In this document: in pieces, positions 32,800-40,602 of the stretch
How the letters are laid out: every line of letters begins with the position of its first letter
How positions within the stretch are numbered: the stretch's first letter is position 1
Source: Thermodesulfobacteriota bacterium
GTDB taxonomy: Bacteria; Desulfobacterota; Anaeroferrophillalia; Anaeroferrophillales; Tharpellaceae
Assembly: GCA_024763535.1 (NCBI GenBank)
Contig: JANTFH010000016.1
Span: forward strand, 1-47,015
Direction: 5' to 3'
Length of the DNA: 47,015 nt
Notes under the pieces: model-generated
The model's database searches: none
What the model saw: only the letters and a program-made list of their open reading frames with translations
What the model was told of the DNA's origin: nothing
Position numbers and translations under genes: made by a program

Positions 32800-33576
32800 T
32801 TACAGATACTGTTTGTCTTCCGGCTGCCAGTCATTACTGTCCTGGGGCTCCATCTCCCGGGCGACATAGAGTTCCCGTAAAGCGTCCTCATCCATCGCTA
32901 CCAGATCCTTGAGCACCGTCTCAAATTTACCGGCTTTGATATTCTCAACCCGGGGTTCGAGATGGGCCGCCTTTTTCACCTGATATTTGGCGTGCAGACG
33001 GCGACAGAGCTGAGCCAGATGAAAATGCTGAATCTGAGCCGGGCAGCGGGAAGAACAGAGGCCGCACTGAATACAGTCAAATGAAAGTTTCGCGGCCTTG
33101 GCGATATCACCACGCATGGCGGCGTTGACATACTCCATAACCTCGATGTCCATCGGACACGATTTGGTACAGGTATTACAGGCCACGCACTTCATCACTT
33201 CCGGATAGAGCTGCATAATAGTTTCCGCCGAGGCATCAACCTTCTCGATATCGTAGACGGCCCGGTTCGCGGGGAAAAACGGCATCTGAGTCAGATACAT
33301 ATTTTCCTGAACCACGGTCTGACAGGCCAGGCAGAAATTGAGTTTATAGTCTCCGGCAATCCGGTAAACCGTCGGACAGGCGCCGCAGATTCCGCCGCGG
33401 CAGCCGCAGGAGCGGACAAACTGATAACCGGCATACTCAATCGCTTTCTGAATCGTCATGGTTTCGGGCACCTTATACTGCTTACCCATAATGTAGATCG
33501 GCACCAGCTTTGTGCCTTCCGGCAGAATAGCCCGGTCGCCGGTGGCTACCCTGATCTCTTTTTTTGCCTCACTCAT
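32800..33576 (-). CDS. Iron-sulfur subunit of the soluble fumarate reductase/succinate dehydrogenase (TfrB N-terminal-like)
   Basis: A 258-residue electron carrier. The N-terminal plant-type [2Fe-2S] domain has RSCGCRGGICGACPTVYR with Cys57, 59, 64, 67 and a second pair Cys82/85 (NFCLACQ). The C-terminal half has two complete [4Fe-4S] motifs, KCVACNTCTKSCP (130-140) and CIQCGLCSSRCP (168-178), in place of the 3Fe-4S/4Fe-4S pattern of quinone-linked SdhB/FrdB. There is no quinone-site partner. In methanogen TfrB a similar part is fused to an HdrD-type CCG domain; here CCG proteins (HdrB) are separate genes of the operon. The ATG follows GGAGGAAG. It should pass electrons between the flavoprotein and the Hdr modules. 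Confidence 0.85.
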   Translation of the reverse strand: MSEAKKEIRVATGDRAILPEGTKLVPIYIMGKQYKVPETMTIQKAIEYAGYQFVRSCGCRGGICGACPTVYRIAGDYKLNFCLACQTVVQENMYLTQMPFFPANRAVYDIEKVDASAETIMQLYPEVMKCVACNTCTKSCPMDIEVMEYVNAAMRGDIAKAAKLSFDCIQCGLCSSRCPAQIQHFHLAQLCRRLHAKYQVKKAAHLEPRVENIKAGKFETVLKDLVAMDEDALRELYVAREMEPQDSNDWQPEDKQYL

Positions 33577-33829
33577 GGCAATCTTCCTCCTGACGGAATT
33601 ACATACTTAATAACAAACTAATTTATAATTTCAATTGTAAATATTCGGCTTCAGTTTCAAACTGTCTCGATGTAGGGACAGAATTCAATTCTGTCCCCGG
33701 TAATGGTAAGCGAAGCGGAGTTCACTCGGTTTGCTGCAACTTTACAGTAATTAAGCCGAATACTTACTTCCAATTTTCAATAAACTTTTGTAACTTTAGA
33801 GCGTTCATCATAAAGCTAATAAAAATAAT
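33577..33829. other. Gap between the FrhB-like and iron-sulfur subunit genes
   Basis: Together with the adjacent repeat this is a 405-base break in an otherwise tight operon. It contains the GGGACAG palindrome at 33675-33697 and AT-rich sequence, but no gene with support. Confidence 0.4.
33675..33697. repeat. GGGGACAG-type palindrome, copy 3
   Basis: GGGACAGAATT-C-AATTCTGTCCC is a perfect palindrome with 11 bp arms, the same family as 30940 and 31018. Confidence 0.75.
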
Positions 33830-33965
33830 GATGAAGTTTGCTTCGCCTTCATTAACGGCGTCAAAGCCGTCGGTGCTGACGCACCTTCTCCCAGCAATGA
33901 CCCCAGCTTTCGATAGTTTGAAAGCTGGAGTGTCTGGGAAGCCGCAGGCAACGCCGGCTGTCGGA
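33830..33965. repeat. Dispersed palindromic element inside the operon
   Basis: The perfect stem ccagctttc (33903-33911)/gaaagctgg (33920-33928) sits inside a longer imperfect hairpin (TTCTCCCAG ... CTGGGAAG). The - strand can be read as a 72-residue frame (33764-33982) containing GVIAGRRCVSTDGFDAVNEG; from memory such phrases recur in repeat-derived frames of related genomes, so I treat it as repeat, not gene. Confidence 0.45.
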
Positions 33966-33981
33966 ACTTTTTGCAACGCCA

Positions 33982-35133
33982 TCAGTGGCCGCTCATGCCG
34001 GCTTCGGTAACCAACTCAGTATCCTGAAAGGTCGTGGCCGGAGCCGGTTCGTCATAACTGCGGCCGGGCTGATACTCCATCATCTTCTGGGCTTTATCTC
34101 CAACCGTGCGGAAAAGCGACATTACCGGGATATCATTGGGACAGGCGGTATCGCACATGCCGCAACCGATACAGGAGATGACCATATGGTTCAAACGGGT
34201 CAGATGAAACATTACGGTATTGGCCGGCATCCGGATCGCGCCCTTGTCTTCGGCCCAGCCCAGATACTGATCCGGGGTATGCTCAAAGGTCGGGGAACGG
34301 AAAACACATTCGCGACAGTAACAGATCGGACAGTTGATCATGCAGTTATGACAGCGCATACAGGTCGATAAGAGCTCCTGAATCCCTTTTATCGAATTTA
34401 CCTGCTGCTGAAAATCACCGAGAACCTGAGTACAGGCTTTGGTTCGTTCAGATTTAAGGGAGGTTATAATCTCCTGACGTTTGCTGTTTTCCTGATCGTT
34501 AAATTCAAGGATGCTCTTTTCCACCAGACTTTGTGCCAGATCATCAGTTGATTCAACATAGATCTGTTTTTCGGTATCGACTCCCCAGACGCCGACCACC
34601 AGATCAACCACGCTGGTGTCCAAAGCCGGAAATTCACAGATTTCACAGGCGGAACGGAATCTTGAATCACTATCAGCCTGGCAGGGGCCGGAGGCCGCCT
34701 GTTTGCGTAAATCAAGGGCCGGGGTTTTCCCCGCCTTGACCAATGCGGAAAAATCTTTGGGTTCATAAGTTCCCAAGCAGTCAACCGCAATAATCAGAAC
34801 CGATTCCCGCTGGATCTGTTTAAATTTGGTCAATTCAACCAGAGCCCGGGCCTCACAGGGTTTAACCACGACCCCGATCTTCTCTCCGGGAACACGAAAG
34901 GTCAAATTCGAAATAATCCGCGCGGCCTGAACCGGCATCACCGGAGCGCCGATATCGGTATCTGCCAAAAGTGCCGGATTTTTAATTAGGGCATGAACAT
35001 AATTGTCGCCGCCGGTAGTTCTTTTCGGAACCAGAAGGCTGCCGACCAGATCACTCTCTAAAAGCCGGGTCAAAAAAGCTTCAATCTCGCCATTAAAAGA
35101 GTCGGCTGAGAGATCAATTACAGTCGTTTTCAT
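33982..35133 (-). CDS. FrhB/FdhB-like flavin and iron-sulfur protein with ferredoxin-type clusters
   Basis: A 383-residue protein. The centre has the F420-hydrogenase/dehydrogenase beta-subunit signature KIGVVVKPCEARALVELTKF and LIIAVDCLGTYEP, expected to bind FAD and an iron-sulfur cluster. Further cysteine groups are SACEICEFP, STCMRCHNCMINCPICYCRECVF and SCIGCGMCDTACPND, so at least two [4Fe-4S] clusters are likely. In methanogens FrhB handles F420; in bacteria relatives partner Hdr or formate dehydrogenase units with NAD(P)H or ferredoxin. Here it lies between mvhD and the fumarate reductase subunits, so it may provide the electron entry or exit for the complex. ATG at 35133 (with GGAG) is preferred over GTG at 35151. 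Confidence 0.75.
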   Translation of the reverse strand: MKTTVIDLSADSFNGEIEAFLTRLLESDLVGSLLVPKRTTGGDNYVHALIKNPALLADTDIGAPVMPVQAARIISNLTFRVPGEKIGVVVKPCEARALVELTKFKQIQRESVLIIAVDCLGTYEPKDFSALVKAGKTPALDLRKQAASGPCQADSDSRFRSACEICEFPALDTSVVDLVVGVWGVDTEKQIYVESTDDLAQSLVEKSILEFNDQENSKRQEIITSLKSERTKACTQVLGDFQQQVNSIKGIQELLSTCMRCHNCMINCPICYCRECVFRSPTFEHTPDQYLGWAEDKGAIRMPANTVMFHLTRLNHMVISCIGCGMCDTACPNDIPVMSLFRTVGDKAQKMMEYQPGRSYDEPAPATTFQDTELVTEAGMSGH

Positions 35134-35240
35134 TATTCTATTTCTCCACACGGATTTTCAAGATGCTTAACTATTAAAAAAATATTTTACAATTCTGAAC
35201 CGGTTAATATAAACGTTTTACCGGTTTGCGATGCTTATCT

Positions 35241-35334
35241 TTTTTTTCACCACAGAGAACACAGAGGCCACGAAGAAAAACTCTCAGCCCGCATCAACCT
35301 TTAACCCTTCTAACTTCACCCTTCACCCTTCACA
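35241..35334. repeat. Low-complexity intergenic repeats between frhB-like gene and mvhD
   Basis: CACCACAGAGAACACAGAGG (about 35248-35267) is a phrase that recurs between genes of many bacteria, and three heptamers cttcacc, cttcacc, cttcaca follow at 35314-35334. No gene is supported here. Confidence 0.55.
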
Positions 35335-35340
35335 CTTTAT

Positions 35341-35769
35341 CTATAGATCCCATTCGCCGGCCAGCGGATTGGGGCCCTGTTCCTGCAAAGCGCCGTCATA
35401 TTCGCGAATGGTCTCGGCAAAAAGCCGGCCTTCACTGGCACTGATCCAGCGCAGCCAGACGCGATCTTCGTCCAGACCCAGGGTATTCATCACCGAACGC
35501 AAAAGTGCGATCCGGCGCCGGGCTTTAAGGTTTCCGGTCTGATAGTGGCAATCTCCGGGATGACAGCCGCCGATCAGAACCCCGTCGGCTCCGTCAAGCA
35601 GTGATTTTAAGACATAAACCACATCAATCGCCCCGGAACACATCAGATGAATAATCCGGATCCCGGCTGGATACTGCTGCCGCGTGGTTCCCGCCAGATC
35701 CGCCCCGGTATAGGTACACCAGTGACACAAAAAACCGACTATCCGAGGTTCAAATTTAGAATCAGCCAT
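35341..35769 (-). CDS. mvhD: MvhD-type [2Fe-2S] electron transfer protein
   Basis: A 142-residue protein of the FrhD/MvhD family. The conserved cysteines are in FLCHWCTYTGADLAG (Cys15, Cys18), LMCSG (Cys44) and GCHPGDCHY (Cys69, Cys74). In methanogens MvhD hands electrons from hydrogenase or formate dehydrogenase to HdrA. No hydrogenase large subunit is encoded nearby, so here it would connect HdrA with the FrhB-like protein and the fumarate reductase pair. It follows the fused HdrA gene by 138 bases. The ATG is preceded by AAAGGAAAC. Confidence 0.93.
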   Translation of the reverse strand: MADSKFEPRIVGFLCHWCTYTGADLAGTTRQQYPAGIRIIHLMCSGAIDVVYVLKSLLDGADGVLIGGCHPGDCHYQTGNLKARRRIALLRSVMNTLGLDEDRVWLRWISASEGRLFAETIREYDGALQEQGPNPLAGEWDL

Positions 35770-35864
35770 ATTATCTGTTTCCTTTAAAAATAAACTTTTA
35801 AGATTGTTCCTAACTTTTAAGTAACACCCATTAATTTATAAGTTTGCTTCGCCCTGCTTCGCAA

Positions 35865-35900
35865 GGGGACAGATCAGCGCTTCACTTTAGATCGGTCCCC
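35865..35900. repeat. GGGGACAG-type element, imperfect copy 4
   Basis: GGGGACAGATCAGC ... GATCGGTCCCC, an interrupted palindrome just before the stop of the fused HdrA gene. It is a decayed member of the family at 30940, 31018 and 33675. Confidence 0.5.
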
Positions 35901-35907
35901 AGTCCCG

Positions 35908-38900
35908 TTACCCCATTACAGCCTGGGCCACTTTCATCATTTGCCCCTTATCAAAACCGATCTGCTGGGTCGCGCCATTCGGGCAGACGGCGGCGCAGCT
36001 GCCGCAGCCGTGACAGAGTTCGGGATGAATTTCGGCAATCATTGAACCTGAATTAATCTCCCGGGCACTGTAGGGACAGGCTTCAACACAAAGGCCGCAG
36101 CCGCTGCAGAGGCGGGTATTGACGGTGACCATATGTTTTTCCGCCTTTATCTCTTTGCGGGAAAGCACGGTTGCCGCTCTTGAGGCCGCAGCTTGCGAAC
36201 GAATAAGGGTTTCTTTAATATGCAACGGTGCGGAAGCCAGGCCGCAGTGATAGCGCCCTTCTCCGGCAAAATCAACCAGTGCGGCTTTACTGTTGGCCTC
36301 GGCAAAGAAACCGTACTCATCTAGAGGCAGATCGAGAATCCCGGCCAAACCACTGACATCCCGCGGTTCAACCCCGATACTCAAGACCAAAAGATCAGGA
36401 CTTAAAGTAACATCCCGGCGTAAAACCTGGTCATAATATTTCAATTCTAAAGCGGTACCGGCTGCCGCAACCAGGGGTTTTTTGTCAACCTCATAGGGCG
36501 TAAAGAGAATCCCCGACTCCCGGGCCTTAAGATAGTAATCTTCAAACAAACCGTAAGCCCTGATATCCCGGTAAAGAACAGTGATTTTTATCTCCGGCAC
36601 CTGCTCTTTTAAGCGCAGCGCATTTTTCAAGGCATGCGTACAACAGACCCGGCTGCAGTATTCACGTTTGCCGGCTTCACGTGAACCGACACACTGAATC
36701 ATAACTACTTCTTTCAGGTCATTAAAGGTTTCAGCAGCGGTCGCGAGCCGTTCTTCAAGAGTGCTCTGAACGATAACCTTTTCATCCTGACCATAAAGAT
36801 ATTCATCGGTTGCAGCTTCCTGACCACCGGTGGCGAGTACCAGAACGCCATGTTCGATATTCAGGGTTTCAGCATTATCTGCTGCCGATTTGATGCTGGT
36901 CGTATAATTTCCGACCCGGCCCTGATGCGCCGTCACTTCATTCTGGAGGTGAACCTCAATTTTATCATTTCCAGTAACTTCCGCTACCAGTTTTTCGACC
37001 AGTTCCTTAGGCTCGGATCCTTCCAGAGTAAAATGGGACTCTAGAAGCCTGCCGCCGAGTTTATCGGCTTTTTCAACCAGGCTCACCCGGTAGCCGCGGC
37101 CCGCCAGCGAAAGCGCGGCGTTAAGGCCGGCAACTCCGCCGCCGATGATAAGCGCTCTGTCATTAAGCGAAACTGCAACCGACGGTGCCGGTAGATTATT
37201 AAAAACTTGCGCGTAACCGGCCTTAATCAGTGATCTAGCTTTGCTGTTGACAACTTCGGGAGCGCCCATATGCGGAAAAAGACACTGCTCACGCAGGTTG
37301 GTTATGACAAAGGCGTTCCGGTTAAAACCGATCTTTTCGGCAAAATCATCAACCGCGCGTTCCATCTCGCGCACCGAGCAGGCTCCGATAATTATCCGGT
37401 TGAGTTCATGGTCACCAATGAAGCGGCGCAAACCCAAGAGGCCCTCCGGCGTACAGGTATTATCGACAACTTCGGCACAGGCGACATAGGCCCTGGTTTT
37501 CATCTCGGCGCAGATGTCAGCAAGGTCGATCTCATCAGCTATGGTTCCGGCACAGGCACAGAGAAAGATACCGATTTTGGGCTCTTCAATCCAGACTTCA
37601 CCCTCGGTCGGCGCCGCCGGCATTTCTGCCGGATCATCTGTAGATTCAGTCTCAGTATTCGCAGCACCATCTTCACTTGCGGACAGAGAAACCATCACCG
37701 CATCAGCGGCCGCCGTCGCCTCGAGAACGGTTTCCGGAATATCCTTGGGCCCGTTAAAAGCCCCGGCCGCAAAAAGGCCGGGTTTGGAGGTTAAGGTCGG
37801 TGTGAATTCCGGCGTCCGGCAGAAGCCGTGATCATCAAGTTCGAGTTCAATATCAGCGGCAAAATCGATGGTCGGCGCGTCAAATCCGAGAGAGAGGACG
37901 ACCATATCAACCTGATCTTCAAGAAACTCGCTGCCGCTGTCATAAATCAGGTTGAGCTTTCTGGTTTTCGGGTCTTCCTTGACGGTCGAAACCATTGAGC
38001 GGCGATAGTCGATACCCGCCTCATTTTTAGCCCGGTTAAAATATTTTTCATAGCCCTTACCCATGCCGCGGAGATCCATATAGTAGATCACGACTTCGGT
38101 TTCCGGGCTCCTTTCACGAATAAACATTGCCTGTTTGGTCGCATACATACAGCAGACCGAAGAGCAGTAGCTGCGGCCGCAGGATTTATCGCGGGAACCG
38201 ACACACTGGATAAAGGCGATACGCTTCGGGGTGCCGCCGTTTGCCGGAATTACCGGTTTTCCCTGGCTTGGGCCGGAGAAACTTACCATTCTTTCCAACT
38301 GGCGACTGGAGACGACATTCGGATAACGGCCGAAACCGTATTCGCCTTTAAGGCGGCTCTCGACCAGCGCAAAACCTGGGGTCAAAAGTACAGCTTCCGC
38401 CGCAATTTCGGATTCAGTAACGGAAAAATTTTCGATATCAATGGCTGCCGTGGGACAGGCTTCGACACAAGCACCGCATTTGGTGCAATTTTCAGCGTCA
38501 ATCCGGTAACCGGCGTTAACCATCTTGGGATAGAGTTTATAGATTGCCGAACGGGTCTCCAATCCTTCACTGAATTCATAAGGCACGCTGACCGGACAGA
38601 CTTCCGCACATTTGCCGCAGTCGATACATTTTTCCTGATCGACGCCCTGAATCTCGGTTTTCAGCGTCAGTTTGAAATTACCGGCCGCACCGGTTAAGGA
38701 AACCGGTTTGCTGTTGACCTTGATCTCCAGATTTTCGTGCAGGCGGCACTCAACAAAGGGACAATAGGCGGGCTGCTTCGGCGAGAGAAAACAGACCCCG
38801 CAGGAGTTGGTGGGAAAGGTGTTATCCAGGAGCGGGAAAAAGCCGCCGATCGCCGCCTCTTTCTCGACCAAAGTAACCTTGGCACCCTGCTCCGCCAGCT

Positions 38901-38994
38901 GCAAAGCTGCCGTCATCCCCGCGAAACCGCCACCGACAACCACGACTTTTTTCTGTTCATCCATTATACTGTTTGCTTTATTGTCAGAGGTCAT
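35908..38994 (-). CDS. Double HdrA fusion: two flavin/iron-sulfur HdrA modules in one chain
   Basis: A 1,028-residue protein. Module 1 (about 15-440): FAD fold KVVVVGGGFAGMTAALQLAE, HdrA-type cysteines in FPTNSCGVCFLSPKQPAYC, inserted ferredoxin motifs CIDCGKCAEVCP (123-134) and CTKCGACVEACP (170-180), and FIQCVGSRDKSCGRSYCSSV. An acidic linker (about 440-470) leads to module 2: an HdrA N-terminal domain (KIGIFLCACAGTI; ACSVREMERA), a second FAD fold RALIIGGGVAGLNAALSLAG (about 613-632), MIQCVGSREAGKREYCSRVC, and C-terminal ferredoxin motifs CSGCGLCVEACP and CHGCGSCAAVCP. Module 2 lacks the F-P-T-x-x-C cluster cysteines. HdrA is the bifurcating flavoprotein of heterodisulfide reductases. Two fused copies suggest an internal heterodimer. 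It starts four bases after hdrB2. Confidence 0.88.
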   Translation of the reverse strand: MTSDNKANSIMDEQKKVVVVGGGFAGMTAALQLAEQGAKVTLVEKEAAIGGFFPLLDNTFPTNSCGVCFLSPKQPAYCPFVECRLHENLEIKVNSKPVSLTGAAGNFKLTLKTEIQGVDQEKCIDCGKCAEVCPVSVPYEFSEGLETRSAIYKLYPKMVNAGYRIDAENCTKCGACVEACPTAAIDIENFSVTESEIAAEAVLLTPGFALVESRLKGEYGFGRYPNVVSSRQLERMVSFSGPSQGKPVIPANGGTPKRIAFIQCVGSRDKSCGRSYCSSVCCMYATKQAMFIRERSPETEVVIYYMDLRGMGKGYEKYFNRAKNEAGIDYRRSMVSTVKEDPKTRKLNLIYDSGSEFLEDQVDMVVLSLGFDAPTIDFAADIELELDDHGFCRTPEFTPTLTSKPGLFAAGAFNGPKDIPETVLEATAAADAVMVSLSASEDGAANTETESTDDPAEMPAAPTEGEVWIEEPKIGIFLCACAGTIADEIDLADICAEMKTRAYVACAEVVDNTCTPEGLLGLRRFIGDHELNRIIIGACSVREMERAVDDFAEKIGFNRNAFVITNLREQCLFPHMGAPEVVNSKARSLIKAGYAQVFNNLPAPSVAVSLNDRALIIGGGVAGLNAALSLAGRGYRVSLVEKADKLGGRLLESHFTLEGSEPKELVEKLVAEVTGNDKIEVHLQNEVTAHQGRVGNYTTSIKSAADNAETLNIEHGVLVLATGGQEAATDEYLYGQDEKVIVQSTLEERLATAAETFNDLKEVVMIQCVGSREAGKREYCSRVCCTHALKNALRLKEQVPEIKITVLYRDIRAYGLFEDYYLKARESGILFTPYEVDKKPLVAAAGTALELKYYDQVLRRDVTLSPDLLVLSIGVEPRDVSGLAGILDLPLDEYGFFAEANSKAALVDFAGEGRYHCGLASAPLHIKETLIRSQAAASRAATVLSRKEIKAEKHMVTVNTRLCSGCGLCVEACPYSAREINSGSMIAEIHPELCHGCGSCAAVCPNGATQQIGFDKGQMMKVAQAVMG

Positions 38995-38998
38995 AATC

Positions 38999-39826
38999 TT
39001 AAAAAAGATTAGCCGGGTTATTAAAATGTTTCTTCCACCAACTCTGGCGCTTGCCGATCTGGAAGGCTTCCGCCATCAGTTCGGAAAAATAGAGAATCGG
39101 CAGACGCTGCTGCCGGATATCAACATTAGCCTGACAGAGCGCGCAGGAGGTCACCAGACAATCGGCCTCGGCAGCAACCGCGTAATCGACTATTTTATTA
39201 ACCAGCTCGGTGGTCTTTTCGGCATCGGTAAGCCCGAGATCACCACCGCAGCAGTCGACCTTGCAGGACCAGTCGATAACCTCGGCTCCGAGGTCGGCCA
39301 TCAAGGAATCAATCCGCTGCGGATTTTCAGTATCATCCACGCCGGTAACCGCTCCGGGCCTGACAATCGCACAACCGTAATAACAGACAACTTTCAAACC
39401 TGTTAAAGGTTTTTTGACAAGCTCTTTTACCGCCGGCCGCAACTCTTTGCGGGCCAGAAGATCAACCAGAGACAGCATTTTAACCTTTTTATCATAGGTA
39501 AAATCCAACTCTTTTTCGAGCCGCTGACGCTCGTTTTCATCCTGGCGCAGCGTATAATCGGCCTGCGCCAGATTACCGTAACACCCGGCACAGGGAATCA
39601 CCAGATCAGCGCCCGCCTTCTGGGCCTCGGCAACATTAAAGGCCGAAAGACCCAACGCCAGGGCACCGGAAAGATTATGCGCTGAAGCCGCCCCGCAGCA
39701 ACACCAGTCGGGCAGCTCTTTTAATTCGATCCCCAAAGCCTCAATCACCGCCAGACTGGCCTCGATATACTCGATCGCCGTCGAATGTGACGTACAGCCG
39801 GGATAATATGAATAGGTTTCACCCAT
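38999..39826 (-). CDS. hdrB: HdrB-like CCG-domain protein, second set
   Basis: A 275-residue protein with two cysteine-rich CCG domains that hold non-cubane iron-sulfur clusters and reduce disulfides in HdrB. Domain 1: YYPGCTSHS, DWCCCGAASAHN, CAGCYGN. Domain 2: VVCYYGCAIVRPG, KVDCCGGDLGL, TSCALCQ. Both sets look complete, so the disulfide-active site is likely intact. The partner HdrC of the same set is 246 bases upstream, beyond a repeat element. The natural disulfide substrate in a bacterium without CoM/CoB is unknown; alternatives are DsrC-type thiols or direct electron transfer. Confidence 0.92.
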   Translation of the reverse strand: MGETYSYYPGCTSHSTAIEYIEASLAVIEALGIELKELPDWCCCGAASAHNLSGALALGLSAFNVAEAQKAGADLVIPCAGCYGNLAQADYTLRQDENERQRLEKELDFTYDKKVKMLSLVDLLARKELRPAVKELVKKPLTGLKVVCYYGCAIVRPGAVTGVDDTENPQRIDSLMADLGAEVIDWSCKVDCCGGDLGLTDAEKTTELVNKIVDYAVAAEADCLVTSCALCQANVDIRQQRLPILYFSELMAEAFQIGKRQSWWKKHFNNPANLF

Positions 39827-39865
39827 TATAACAAGTCCTTAATCAGTAAAAATCAGCTCTAGGGA

Positions 39866-40031
39866 TATAGGGTTGTTTTCTGTAACGTCTCGCAAAATTT
39901 TGTTGTTTTTCCCAGCAAATGAAGCCAAATAAATTGCGACTGTCTGAGCGAAGCGAGTTTCGCAATTTTGGCGTAATGAGCGCTGGAAAAACAAAAATTT
40001 TGCGTAAGAAGTGGAAGAAAATTACCCTATA
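39866..40031. repeat. MITE-like inverted-repeat element between hdrC2 and hdrB2
   Basis: Ends tatagggt (39866-39873) and accctata (40024-40031) are complementary. Inside, the arms 39891-39916 and 39982-40004 are nearly perfect (GCAAAATTTT ... AAAATTTTGC). The centre gcgactgtctgagcgaagcg matches the last bases of the window (about 46994-47015), where another copy starts. No protein is encoded. It can fold as one long hairpin, so it may affect the operon transcript. Confidence 0.72.
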
Positions 40032-40072
40032 GCCCGGTTTTTTTCACTAAACAACACTTCTGTAAAGCATAA

Positions 40073-40597
40073 CTAGATTCCAGCATTCTTGAAAATCTCT
40101 TTAACCTTGGCCACGTTTTTACTCTTTTTCGGCATAATCGGAATTTTACCTTTAAGAAAAAGTTTGAGGCCGACATCAAGGTCAGAGGTATATTTTTTAC
40201 TTTTAAGTTTGTATTTCATCAACATTGTCGCTTCGTGGACGCGGCCGAAGGTTTTGATACTGTCAACGAACGAGGTGTGCAGAGCCACGGTTACCGGATC
40301 AGCCGGAGTTACGCCCTCGGCCAGACATTGGGCCCGCAAGGAGTCCATAACCGGCGCGATTCTGATCTCATTCGGGCAGCGGCTGCCGCAGGTTTCGCAG
40401 GAGACACACATCCAGATGGCTTTACTCTTTAGGAGCTCATCTTTCATTCCGAGTTGAACCATGCGCATTACCATATTCGGCGGAAAATCAAACTCATCCA
40501 CCATCGGGCAGCCGACACTGCATTTACGACACTGATAACAGAGATTTAGCGGCTGGCCGCTCTCGGCCATGACTTTATCAAGCAGATTCTCAGACAT
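40073..40597 (-). CDS. hdrC: HdrC-like ferredoxin subunit, second set
   Basis: A 174-residue protein with two [4Fe-4S] motifs, CYQCRKCSVGCPMVDE (residues about 20-35) and CVSCETCGSRCP (about 63-74), in the HdrC pattern with PPNMVMRMVQLG between. It carries electrons between HdrA and HdrB. It starts five bases after the hdrA2 stop, so both are co-translated. The C-terminal 90 residues have no cysteine and are positively charged (KKSKNVAKVK near the end). Confidence 0.92.
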   Translation of the reverse strand: MSENLLDKVMAESGQPLNLCYQCRKCSVGCPMVDEFDFPPNMVMRMVQLGMKDELLKSKAIWMCVSCETCGSRCPNEIRIAPVMDSLRAQCLAEGVTPADPVTVALHTSFVDSIKTFGRVHEATMLMKYKLKSKKYTSDLDVGLKLFLKGKIPIMPKKSKNVAKVKEIFKNAGI

Positions 40598-40602
40598 ATT
40601 TA

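Noticed and set aside
33764-33982. Open frame of 72 codons on the - strand, in line with the operon
   Set aside because: Its sequence comes from a hairpin-rich dispersed element; treated as repeat.
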